Of a DNA stretch of 64,000 nt, positions 22,340 through 31,870 are shown piece after piece. Each line of letters begins with the position of its first letter. Position 1 is the stretch's first letter. Source of the DNA: Dichetophora obliterata (Eukaryota; Arthropoda; Insecta; Diptera; Sciomyzidae); the NCBI GenBank assembly GCA_963920525.1, contig OY986435.1, positions 177,104,266-177,168,265 of the forward strand, given 5' to 3'. The translations under genes and the position numbers were made by a program. The notes under the pieces were generated by a model. The model did not search any database, had not been told where the DNA came from, and saw only the letters and a program-made list of their open reading frames with translations.

Positions 22340-23485
22340 ACTTACTTACTTACTTACTTAGTTGGCGCTACAACCGTATGTCGGTCTTGGCCTCATCTAA
22401 GAATTTGCGCCAGCCATTTCTGTCTTTCGCTTGCTGGCGCCAGTTGGAAATTCCAAGCTTCGTCAGGTTGTCCTCTACTTGGTCTTTCCAACGAAGATGC
22501 GGTCGTCCTCTTCTGCGTTGACCGCCGCTGGGTACCGAATCGAATGTTTTCTTCACTGGAGCATCGTCTTTCATGCGCTGAACATGACCAAGCCAGCGAA
22601 GCCGCTCGATTTTAATGCGCTTGACTATGTTGATGTCAGCGTATAGCTCATACAGTTCATCATTCCACCGTATTCGGTATTCGCCATTGACGCAGATTGG
22701 TCCGTAGATCTTACGAAGAATCTTTCTCTCGAATGCTCCTAAAGTCTTTTCATCTAAACTGCTCAGCGTCCAGGTTTGTGATGCGTAAAGTAGGACGGGC
22801 ATGATGAGCGATTTATAGAGCGTGATTTTCGTTCGTCGAGAGAGGGCTCTGCTTCTCAATTGCCTACTGAGCCCAAAGTAACACATGTTGGCAAGAGTTA
22901 TTCTTCGTTTGATCTCAATGCTGATGTCGTTGGTTGAATTAATGCTGGATCCTAGATAAACGAAGTTCTTCACAACCTCGAAGGAGGTATTGTCAACGGT
23001 AACGTGGGTTCCAAGACGCTGGGACTGTTTGTTTGTTGACACTAAGTATTTCGTCTTATCTGCATTCACTGACAGACCCATTCGACTTGACTCTCTTTCT
23101 AATCTGGAAAATGCTGCACTGACTTCGCGCGTATTATGGCCAATGATATGTATGTCATCAGCATACGCAAGCAGCATAACACTCTTGTAGAATATTGTGC
23201 CACTACATCTCAGATCAGCAGCTCGGATGATCTTTTCCATCATTAGGTTGAAAAAGTAGCACGATAAGGAATCACCTTGTCTGAAACCTCGTTTGGTAAT
23301 AAATGGTGGGGAGAGGTCCTTCCCGATTTTAACTGCGCTGCTGGTGTTGCTCAGTGTCATCCTGCAAAGTCGTATTAGTTTTGCAGGAATACCAAATTCA
23401 GACATGGTGGAGTACAGGTGCTTCCTTATTGGGCTGTCGAAGGCGGCTTTGTAGTCGACAAAAAGATGGTGGGTGTCGACTTGTT
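22340..23485 (-). mobile_element. 5'-truncated RTE-like LINE fragment
   Basis: A non-LTR retrotransposon 3' part lies on the minus strand and ends in about five tandem ACTT/TAAG units (22340-22359). Short 3' tandem repeats in place of poly(A) are typical of RTE-type LINEs. The 5' end is cut off at about 23485 inside the reverse transcriptase, a common outcome of incomplete target-primed reverse transcription. It is inserted in the hAT element. Confidence 0.7.
22368..23483 (-). pseudogene. LINE reverse transcriptase C-terminal fragment
   Basis: The open frame has no internal stop but lacks its start: the protein is cut within the RT domain (first recognisable text HLFVDYKAAFDSPIRKHLY, upstream of the Met at 23405). 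Visible RT motifs are GFRQGDSLSCYFFNLMME and the catalytic YADD box in LLAYADDIHIIG, then GLSVNADKTKYL and NFVYLGSSI. The C-terminal region has RIKIERLRWLGHVQRMKDD and RGRPHLRWKDQVEDNL, seen in many insect endonuclease-reverse transcriptase proteins. In a full element this enzyme copies the LINE RNA into the target site. Here the endonuclease and the start of RT are absent. The lack of stops suggests a fairly recent insertion. Confidence 0.85.
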
Positions 23486-23489
23486 GTTG

Positions 23490-24000
23490 TTGAAAAATAC
23501 TACCAACACAAGTTAACTACGTTTTTGTTTAAATTTGTAAACTTTTTTGATTACAGCAAGGAATTTTAAAAATTGAGTTGTTTTGTGTTTGTATATCTTC
23601 CGTTTTAGTAAGTATTAGCTGGAAATTTGCGTGTAGGACTTGGTGTAACGTAGTTCTAATAATTTTTTCGTGAAAAACTATAGTCAATCTTTCTCAAAAG
23701 TATTTTTTAAACATTTTTAAAAATTTGTATCCCGCTTTTAGTGTTTACTTTTATGATAAGATTCAAACCATATGTTAAAAATGTAAACAAGCACAGTAAT
23801 TTGCCAGATATAAGAAATTTAAACTTTATTTTGATATACAAAAAAAAAATAGGTTAAATAATATGTGAATAACAAAAAAAATTTAATTTTTAAAAAATGT
23901 AACTTTGACGGCTTGTCATAACGAAACGGTTGCAACTATTAAAAAAATTCATTTTGATTTTTTCACTCAGGATATTTTCTATTGAAAGCTATAAAAAATT
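23490..24000. other. hAT interior right of the LINE, no gene
   Basis: AT-rich, no exon recognised. The GC-rich right end of the hAT follows at about 24080-24165. Confidence 0.4.
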
Positions 24001-24274
24001 GGAAAAAATTAAAACATCGATATACCATATTTTCGGCCGCATATTTTACACTGAGTGTCGTTCTCCACTTCATTTATAATTTTCATCAAGGGACTTGAGG
24101 GCGCCCCTGGCTTAGTTGCCCCCGCCCGCAATACGGGCTCTGCGGGCCCGCGTTTTACGCCACTGCAAAAAAGGAAGTGAACACTATATAGTGTTTTCTT
24201 TTTATGCATATCAAAAAAAAAAAATCAAGTGTTCACTACTTAGTCTAGTGTTTACTTATTTTATGCATACGGGT

Positions 24275-24950
24275 CATTAAATGCAGAATGCGTACTTTCA
24301 AAATATTTGCATTTTACTTCAGACTAAACATAAAAAGCAGCAGAGGCTAAATATTGGTAGCCAAGTTCGAAAGAAGGAAGCAGGCACAATTTTATAATAC
24401 CAAAAAAACTACCACAAAAATCAGTTTTATAAAAATCAAATGTTAGTAAAAATATTTATATATATTAATTTATAGTTTTGGTAAAAACAAAAACTAATTA
24501 AAACTAAATTGATTATATAGCTACCAATATTGCAACAAATCTTAGGTCAAAATAAAGTTATACACACTGCAGTCACACTTAATTGTATTGAAGAAATAAT
24601 AAAACAAGTTTTATTTTGGAAGCCATGTTATTTCCGAAATATTCAAAGTATTTAATAAATAGTGATTTTTTAAATAAGTAGGTATAAATTGAAAACTATA
24701 TTTAAAAAAAAAAGTTTAAATATTTAACGTCCGCTAAGTCAAAAAACATGCATTATACTAAATTTAAGAACAAATTAAAATTAAATAGAAAAATATTCAA
24801 CTGCGCAAATGTTAAACAAAAAGTATTCGGCGGTGAAAATTACCAGCTTTTTAAGGAAGTTGTATTTTTCTCTTTTTTTTTAATACAAATTATTACCAGA
24901 ATATCTATTTTGAAATTGTTTAAAACAGACAAGAAGCATTTGAGTGCCTA
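24275..24950. other. Intergenic region downstream of Ccdc124
   Basis: AT-rich. The part next to 24952 should hold the Ccdc124 3' UTR, but no AATAAA signal could be assigned with confidence. The frame at 24748-24984 overlaps the last exon on the other strand and is not a gene. Confidence 0.4.
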
Positions 24951-24951
24951 T

Positions 24952-25652
24952 TTAGCGTGCTTGATTAAACGGATTATCAGGTGATTTATTCCATTCTTTC
25001 ATAAGAAGCTGTTTCCATTGCGATAACCTTAATGAAGGATTCTCTGCTTTAATGCGAGGTAGGTTGGTAGCTTCGAACGTCTTGTAGGCAGCACGCATGC
25101 GCTTTTCAGGATGCTGATCTTCTTCATCGTTTTTGACACTTTTAAAATAATGTAAAAATCAATAAAATATTAACACAAGCATCATAAAACTTACCTAAGC
25201 ACAGCCAGTGCTTGATCTACATTAGTGGCCACCATGGTGTCGGCCAACGCACGATTAAGATTCTCTTCCAGCACCGGCTCTGGCACGATTATTTTTGCAG
25301 CTGATTGCTTAGTCACTGCTTGTATTGCCTCCAGAGCGCGTTGTTTCTTTTCCATCTCTTCAATGACTTGCTGCCGATTAATTTTTGCCAGTGGCTGTTT
25401 GCCTTGAGTTCGAATATTGGACATTTCCTCATCCAGCAACGCTTTCGCTTCTGCCTTTCGTCGCACGGCTTCTGCACGCTTGCGTTCTTCTTCCTCTTTG
25501 CGCTGCTGTTTCTTGGCCAAAGACTTGTCCTCGTCTTTCCAAAGCTGGTCTTCAGCTTCCTTAGCAGCACGATCTTGGGAGGCTTTTTTCGTTGCCTGCT
25601 TGCGTTCGCGCGCCTCGACAGCCTTGGAGTTGGTTCCGATTTTCTTTGGCAT
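24952..25652 (-). CDS. Ccdc124: Coiled-coil domain-containing protein 124 (Lso2/Ccdc124 family)
   Basis: Small basic ribosome-associated protein. Relatives (yeast Lso2, human CCDC124) bind idle 80S ribosomes and help them restart translation; this role is inferred from the family. Two exons: 25652-25195 and 25138-24952, joined across a 56-bp intron with donor GTAAGT and acceptor AG, giving 214 aa. The start is ATG 25652, protein MPKKIGTNSKAVEARERK, which matches the family's invariant basic N-terminus. Residues about 12-100 are a long Lys/Glu/Arg/Ala-rich coiled coil (EDQLWKDEDKSLAKKQQRKE). Exon 2 has the conserved C-terminal block HPEKRMRAAYKTFEATNLPR and ends SPDNPFNQAR. The length equals the usual family length. 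Fly counterpart CG6013. The gene is uninterrupted and looks functional. A MITE begins about 220 bp upstream of the start codon. Confidence 0.95.
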
Positions 25653-25870
25653 GATAGCGTTAGGTTTTCAGTTGCTTAGATGAGTAAAACTTTTCAGAAT
25701 TTGTTTTTTATGTTATAAATTATAAATTTTGCAACTTTCTTCTTTTTTGATGCAATTTTGCAATTCGAGAAATGGTAGGATGTTTTGACAGTTCTTTTGA
25801 TTTTTTTTGTGGTGTGTTAAAGCAAATACAATTTATTCTTGTGGTGAATAAATAGAAAGGTTGCAGCATA

Positions 25871-26364
25871 GACCCCTTTTATATTGGTCAAGACTTGAAG
25901 TCAATTTTCAGAGTTTGTTGGCAATTCGCCGCACATCGGAAGCGACGGAAGGGAAAAAGAAACTTGAAGCTGTACCGGCAATTTTTCGAGATTTTTCGTG
26001 TTCCTTTTGCTATTTTCGCGTTGTTGACAGTGCTTTTTATTTTATTTTTCGCATATCAATGTGAGTTTGTTAGACTTCGGCTGCATTAAAATTTTTTGCA
26101 TCCAATATAATTCAATTTTGCATTAAATTTTTAAGCAAAAACGTTTTGTTAACTTCCAAGCCGGTAAAAAAATAAAATTCAGTTTGCAAATTTCTATAAA
26201 CTATAATTCATTTGCTTGCTACCTATCTCGTTTTATTTTTAGAAAACAAGGAAAGAAGACAAGAACTTGAATTCAAGTCTTGACCAATGTGAAAACTTTC
26301 GTCAAGTTCAAAAGAGAACGTCAAAAAAACTTGACTTCAAGTCTTGATCAATGTAAAAGGGGTC
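25871..26364. mobile_element. MITE upstream of Ccdc124
   Basis: The ends GACCCCTTTTATATTGGTCA (25871) and TGATCAATGTAAAAGGGGTC (ending 26364) are inverted repeats. The match continues inward through AGACTTGAAGTCAA / TTGACTTCAAGTCT. ATA lies on both sides and may be a 3-bp duplication. An internal extra copy of the arm (TTCAAGTCTTGACCAATGT) is near 26275. A related end is visible at about 52498-52528. It lies in the Ccdc124 5' flank. Confidence 0.65.
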
Positions 26365-26369
26365 ATAGG

Positions 26370-27350
26370 GTTGCAGTATTTACGAAGCAGGGATGGTCTA
26401 TAATTTTTTTTCTTTTGCTAATGTCAAACTAAAAATATTTATTTGTTTATTAATGCCCGGCTTCCACGACCCTGTTCTCACTAGCCTTAAAAAAGGCAGA
26501 GTAATGGTGTTATTTTGACAATGTGCATCTGTCAGGTGTTCTTACTTCCGACTTTTTTAAGACCACCTTATTTTGAATTCCGAGAACAGTTATTAAAATG
26601 TGCTGTTAAATTTCGGAAAATTCATTACTTTGTAAGTCTTAAATTAAACAGCAACGCAAACAATTAGAAATAAGTAAAAGTGAAAACCCAACCAATGCAA
26701 AACAAAATTTATTTGCGCTAAAACATAAGAGAACCAAGAGGAAAATGACAAACAATGAAACTTTAAAGTAGCAGACGTCAAAATGAATCGCAAAATTTTT
26801 AAAATTTTTGAAAATGCTGCCTTACGTAACTTGTCACCTTCCCACTTCTCACCTTACCTGTATACATCCAAATTAATCCGATGCTCCTCCTAACGTAAGG
26901 CGCGTGAGAACAGGCTCCATATGATCTTCTAAGATCTCCCACGATCACATCTTCAGTGGGAAAGAAATAGAATGCGAGTGCCTCTTTATGGGATTGATAA
27001 AGGAGCGTGTGAAACAGACATACATATTGCATATTATGGTATGTGATATCCTCTACGATCTCATGTGATGCTGGCAGATCGTAGAAGATCATGGCAGATC
27101 AACTTTTTTAACTTTTGTTATAAAAGTCTCTCAATTGCTATAAATACGGAAGCTGACAACTATTTTTATAGCGTTCCAAGGAAACGTTAACATATCCATC
27201 TCGCTCATTATAGCAGAAGATGTGATTGTCGGAGATCTTAGAAGATCACTTGGAAACCAGGCTTAGTAGGAGAGAGTTCAGATTCGACTTACGTCGTTTC
27301 AACGGTGAGGTTGTGAAGCGCAACCAGTCATTTATAATTGAACCCGCCTA
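26370..27350. other. Gene-free stretch with an inverted pair at 26925-27256
   Basis: GATCTTCTAAGATCTCCCAC near 26925 is inverted at about 27225-27256 (GTCGGAGATCTTAGAAGATC), with CACATCTTC / GAAGATGTG inside, so a small foldback spans 26925-27256. No exon recognised. Confidence 0.5.
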
Positions 27351-27352
27351 TA

Positions 27353-28178
27353 TACTATGTTTCCATCTGCTCGAAATCTTGAGATTTTGTGAGACAACAG
27401 AGTTCTCTATACAAGGTTAAGATTTTAAAATCTTGTGATTTCAACAAAATCTAATATAAAATATCATAAAATGCAATGCGGTATTCCTGAAAGCACTATT
27501 CAGCTTATGTCAAACTTTTTATGTTAGGGGTATTCAACATTCAGTGCACTTGCCTGTGCAGCTGAGAACTCGAGGGCTTGTGCAGTTGTGCAGTTAAGTC
27601 CTAAAGTTTAGGGCAATAGTAGTAAAGCACTTGTGGAAATTTTTGGCGTAAGTAAATTTTGTTTTTGTAAAGTGCACAAGTCCTCAAGTCCTCAACTGCA
27701 CAGGCAAGTGCACTGAATCGTGAATACCACTAATGTTCACAAGTGCACAACTGCTCAAATCCTCAAGTTTAAGGCAATAGTAGAAAAGCACCTGTGTAGA
27801 TTTTTCACGTACGTGTATTTTATTTTCGTAAAGTGCAAAAGTCTTCAACTGCACAGGCAACAGCACTGAATCGTGAATACCCTTACTGACAATTAGCAAT
27901 GACAACTTTTTATTAAAAAAACAATAATAAAAATTAAAAATGCAAAACAAAGGAAATAAGAAAATCAAAAAGCTTGGAGCATCAGTGAGGAGCAACTGCT
28001 AGTAACAATTTTGGAAAAAAAATAATTTAAAAGCGTGTTGACGATTTGCTCATTCTTAAATTTATCAAATGAAGTCTTAATTGTCAAATGAAATCTAACT
28101 GTCATAACATGCCAGATGGAAACACTTTTAAATCACTTTTTCAAAATCGTAAGATTTCGAGAAGATGGAAACATAGTA
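27353..28178. mobile_element. MITE-like element with ~37-bp TIRs
   Basis: The left end TACTATGTTTCCATCTGCTC is inverted at 28142-28178 (GAAGATGGAAACATAGTA). A third copy of the right end stands alone at 31227-31263, on the other side of the piggyBac. Inside are the GGGGTATTCA-type copies (27525-27885). No coding sequence. Confidence 0.55.
27525..27885. mobile_element. GGGGTATTCA-family MITE, one and a half copies
   Basis: 27525-27732 has ends TTAGGGGTATTCA and TGAATACCACTAA with inner CAGTGCACTTGCCTGTGCAG on both sides. A further right half follows at 27733-27885, ending GAATCGTGAATACCC. Other copies are at 47832-47913 (82-bp mini-copy) and 62996-63041 (left end only). No coding sequence. 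Confidence 0.7.
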
Positions 28179-28182
28179 TTAA

Positions 28183-31100
28183 CCGTTGTGGCGATCGTAG
28201 AGCCCACGGGTACATTTGCAACTTTAATTTTCCTGTATCTTCCAAACGGTTAGTCCGATTGACCTGAAATTTCATGATATCCTCAACCATACACTTTTGC
28301 ATCATGTGGAAAAGTTTCATCAAGATTGGAGCAGCAGTTCAGTCGATACAGCCCAAATTCAAGTTAGTGGAATGGCGTCGACTGCTGATGTACCCGGGTA
28401 CTTGTATGAAAATTCATACAAATATATAGAAATAAATGGCAAAGTTCACTTTATATTGCTATATCTTCCAAGCGGCTGGTCCAATCTTGATGAAACTTCG
28501 TATCATAGCTTGGAAATATGTAATTGATATTGGTGTGAAATTTCAGGTCAATTGGACCAACCGTTTGGAAAATATAACCCAGTTACTAGAAAATGACCTA
28601 GCGTCAACAGCTGATGTACCCAGGTACTTCTATGAAAATTCATACAAATATATAGAAATAAATGGAAATATTTAGTTTATTTTATGGAAATTTGTTTATT
28701 TATTTATAGAAAATCATTATAATGAAAGTAAAAAATATATTTTATGAATTTTAGCAGCATCTGAGGCATTGTGGATGATCCTTCGAGTGCTCTGCGCACA
28801 CAGGCTTATTACAAATTGCACATACTTTTCTCGTTTGGCGTTTTGCAATGCAAATATAGCAGTTTACTTTTCTTTTTATGCGGCCAGAACTGTCACGTTC
28901 CTCTTCCTCTTGTGCACCAACATTCATCTTCAAGGGCATACCATATATGGCTTCCATAGCGTGTCTAGTAGAAAATATGCGCGTAATATGGCTATTGTCC
29001 GCTCTTATATCGATTTGTGGTCTGCATAACTGATCGCTGAGCTGCTGCAGAAATATCCTACGGCGGTTGGTAGATGGTTTTAGATGGGGGTTGTTTTCCA
29101 TATATATAACATACGCAGCATACGCAGCTACGTCAAGCATATTATAAAAAAATGCTAAAGGCCATCTATTTGTGCGCCGTTTGGTTGAATATTCAGTCAA
29201 GCACTTATCCATATTATCCACGCCGCCTTTATGTTTGTTATAATCAAGTATGAGCAATGGTTTCCGTTTTGGACCTGCAGTTTCTGTAGTGTCGTGGCAA
29301 GTAGACAGCATCACAACAGCCTTATTTTTTTTTGGGACGTATGAGCACATCGTCATGTTGTTACAGAATCCAAATAGCGTAGACTCTGCTTCACGTCCTT
29401 TAGGATTGGCAAATGATGCTGGCACGAACATACGCCTTTTGTTGCAAGTGCCCAACAAAGCCAAACTGTTGTCCACCATCAAAGTTTTTGCTAAGTTATA
29501 TGTTGTAAAGAAATTGTCGCATACCACTGTTCGCCCACTTCCACCAAAATTGTTGACAACTAAGTCCTTCACAACACGCTCACCAACGTTTCTTTCACGT
29601 TCGCCGGACGCTGCCATTCCAGTATAATTTTGACCCTGTATTGAAAAAATAAAAATTGAAAAATGAAATTTGAATTAGTCATTTAGTTTATTTGCAACAA
29701 GTTGATATAATAAAATGAATGTATGAACACTGATTTACCTGCACGGGATATGATGAAATGGCGTCGCAGACCCACCACACTTTTATTCCATATTTGGATG
29801 GTTTGGATGGAATGTACTGTGTGAAGCCAGTTCCACCACGATATGGGTATAATTGCTCATCTACGGTAACGTTTGTGCCACATATATAATACTTGCGCAG
29901 AGTGGCATTTAGCATCAGGAATACGTCTGTAATTGCAGCTGCCTTATCATTTTGTTTGCGTGCATTCCGAGTGTTTCCATTATCAAAGCGTATGAAGCGG
30001 CTGATTGCCCAAAATCTGCGTAAGCTCATTGATGCACGAAATAATGGATGTGAAGTTGTTTTCCACAGGTCAGTGGTATGAACATAACCGGAATGACATA
30101 CGCCAGCCATCAAAAGCACACCCAAATATGCACGAAATTCTACTTCAGTTATAGGCACCCATATTCGTGGTTCCGCATCTGGATGCTGCTCATTGTACGC
30201 ATCAAAAGTTTGCCTTGCCTTTCTATTTGATTCTCGAATAATTACATCACATATTTCATTTGACATCATAAGATTGAAGGTTTCTGCCATTGTCAAGCCA
30301 TTTGTCGATGGCACTGGTCCAGGATTGCGACTTCTTAGAACGTTGTGCGCACGTATTCGTCCAGGTATTGGTGGTATTGACGACCATACATTGCCATCTC
30401 TTGCCGTATAATAATCACCAGTTTCAAGTGGCGGTTCTTCATACTCCTCGTCTGAATCCCTCTCCTCATACGGTAGTGCATTCAATCGACGCGGAGCTAG
30501 CCACTCACCATCTGCCATTTTATTTTCACTTTTTATATATTTGCCGCACAAAATAAATTTTTAGGTCTTTACACTTCAAAAATCGCACATAAACTGACTT
30601 ATGCATACAAAACTACTCAAAACGAAACCTGCGCAAAAAATCATGTTTCTGCCTGCAAAACTGGTTGTGCAAGGGTAGGTAGGCAAGATATTCCCAAATA
30701 CCCTTTTGTTCCTGTTAGTAGACGTGTTTTCCTACACATTCCAAAAAAAAATGTTTACATTGAACAAATATTTTATGAGTTATAATTATTCTGCGCAGGT
30801 ACTAAAAATAGCACTATGAGCAAGAGGGGTTGATTTTCAGTTCAAATATAACGGAATTTTGCGAATGAAAATTCAATGTTAATTATTTTTCTTGGTAAAA
30901 AGGGATCAAATTACAAGGATTAAAAAAGAATTTGGAAATTGTTAAATTTTTATGGATTTTGGCAATTCCCATTTTTGGTAAAAATGGATTATTTAGGTAC
31001 CAAATTTTTTTTTTCCCAAATTATGATAAAAGTTTTGTTAACTAGACAATATTTCCAATAAATAAAAAAAAAAAAACCAGAAAATTACAAGAATCCAGGT

Positions 31101-31212
31101 AGTAGTTAATATTTGTATATCAAAAGCAACTATCTGCCATACAAAACGTATGAAGTACCCGGGTACATCTACTGTCGATGTGGATAAAACCCAACAGCTG
31201 TTGACACAACGG
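28183..31212 (-). mobile_element. Complete piggyBac-family transposon (3.03 kb)
   Basis: Both ends start CCGTTGTG and are flanked by TTAA (28179-28182 and 31213-31216), the piggyBac target. The subterminal palindrome GATGTACCCGGGTAC lies near the right end (about 31155) and recurs near the left (about 28390 and, diverged, 28615). The left 500 bp also contain a foldback pair (TATCTTCCAAACGGTTAGTC / AACCGTTTGGAAAATATA). The element carries an uninterrupted two-exon transposase on the minus strand and looks potentially autonomous. Confidence 0.85.
28751..30551 (-). CDS. piggyBac transposase, two exons, apparently intact
   Basis: DDE-type transposase (DDE_Tnp_1_7) that cuts and pastes DNA at TTAA. 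Exons 30551-29739 and 29635-28751 flank a 103-bp intron (donor GTAAAT, acceptor CAG). The join is in frame (SYPVQ / GQNYTG). Starting from the first Met gives 565 aa; the Met at residue 12 (MADGEW) is an equally good start. Acidic N-terminus (RDSDEEYEEPPLE). Catalytic Asp candidates are Asp231 in VTVDEQLYPYRG, Asp311 in VVCDNFFTTYNLAK and Asp411 in KGGVDNMDK, matching the D-D-D order of piggyBac. The C-terminal Cys-rich finger is complete (CYICIAKR, CAICNKPVC, CLRCC), which binds the element ends in piggyBac. No stop or frameshift seen. I infer a transposon gene, not a domesticated PGBD gene, because TIRs and TTAA sites are intact. Confidence 0.9.
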
Positions 31213-31226
31213 TTAAATCACTTTTT

Positions 31227-31263
31227 CAAATTCGCAAGATTTCGAGCAGATGGAAACATAGTA
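31227..31263 (+). repeat. Third copy of the 27353-28178 MITE end
   Basis: CGCAAGATTTCGAGCAGATG and the following GAAACATAGTA match the right end of the MITE at 28142-28178 in the same orientation. The piggyBac therefore lies between two direct copies of this end. Confidence 0.75.
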
Positions 31264-31272
31264 ATACGCTTA

Positions 31273-31601
31273 AAAAAACTGGCCATTTCAGCCCTTGGAA
31301 GGACTTTGACCTAGCTTCTATTGATCAATTGTGTTGTGCGTGTTATTAAATGTTTCAAACACAAATGATCGAGAATGGGACCTACATGTTTTATGCCGAC
31401 TCCGAACGGCTTATGTTCTCAAGAAGCTTTACATGGCAATTTTTACTCTGAGGTTTGCCATTGTTTGCAGAGAGGTGACGACCGAACAGAAAAATTAATT
31501 CAATTGAATAACTTTCTTTCTGAGCTGGAATTGAACCCAGGCTACCGTGGCTCTATAGCTTAGGGGCCACGCACTCTACCCGCTAGACTACGGCCGCCAC
31601 A
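31273..31601 (-). mobile_element. tRNA-derived SINE, copy 1, 13-bp TSD
   Basis: On the minus strand the head (from 31601) has a pol III A-box-like TAGTCTAGCGGGTAGAGTG and a B box GGGTTCAATTCC, spaced as in a tRNA. A non-tRNA body of about 240 bp and a T-rich 3' tail follow. Perfect 13-bp direct repeats AGTAATACGCTTA flank it (31260-31272, 31602-31614). A second copy at 58586-58929 shares the whole body. No coding capacity: the frame across its body is incidental. Confidence 0.9.
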
Positions 31602-31619
31602 AGTAATACGCTTATGCGG

Positions 31620-31870
31620 CTTGTTTAGCAGTGCTGTGAAGTATTTAGTATATTCAATATTTACAGTATTTGAAAGTATTTACAGTATTTCAAAGTATTT
31701 TAAGTATTTACAATTTTTGAAAGTATCGACAGTATTTGAAAAAAATTGGTAATTGAAATTATTTGTATTTGAGCAATTTAAGTACAAATACCTAGTATTT
31801 AAATACATTACCTTTTTTTAAATAAATGGTATTTGGAATTGTGTTTGTACTTATTTGAAATTTACAGCTA
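31620..31870. repeat. Degenerate AGTATTT(A/G) short tandem repeats
   Basis: AGTATTTACAGTATTTGAA-type words recur about ten times with period near 11-13 bp, then decay. Noncoding. Confidence 0.6.

Larger units (their letters stand above)
19949..24165 (-). mobile_element. hAT transposon (4.2 kb), decayed, perfect 8-bp TSD
   Basis: Terminal repeats CAGTAGCGTAA (left) and CAGTGGCGTAA (right, inward) are flanked by the perfect 8-bp duplication CAAAAAAG at 19941-19948 and 24166-24173. That is the hAT signature. The GC-rich text near both ends (CGCCCGCCCGC / GGGCCCGC) is typical of some hAT families. A hAT C-terminal dimerisation relic on the minus strand (20510-20668) confirms it. Part of the interior is an inserted LINE fragment (22340-23485). 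The transposase is otherwise not recognisable, so the element is dead. Confidence 0.85.
17782..24273. mobile_element. Unnamed TIR-bounded element, split by a hAT insertion
   Basis: The left end CCTGTATGCATAA (17782) and the right end, inward CCCGTATGCATAA (24273-24261), are inverted repeats. Subterminal words such as AGTAGTGAACACTT recur inside both ends (about 17820-17860, 19890-19910, 24175-24235). The hAT at 19949-24165 interrupts it, so the original element was about 2.3 kb. Its left part holds a 490-bp tandem duplication and a MITE. No transposase and no clear target duplication were found, so the family stays unassigned. Confidence 0.45.

Noticed and set aside
25225..25683. Several plus-strand frames opposite Ccdc124
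   Set aside because: They are antisense shadows of a Lys/Glu-rich coiled-coil gene and have no domain of their own.
31375..31563. Small frame in the SINE body
   Set aside because: The sequence is a tRNA-headed SINE with target duplications, and the second copy does not keep the frame.
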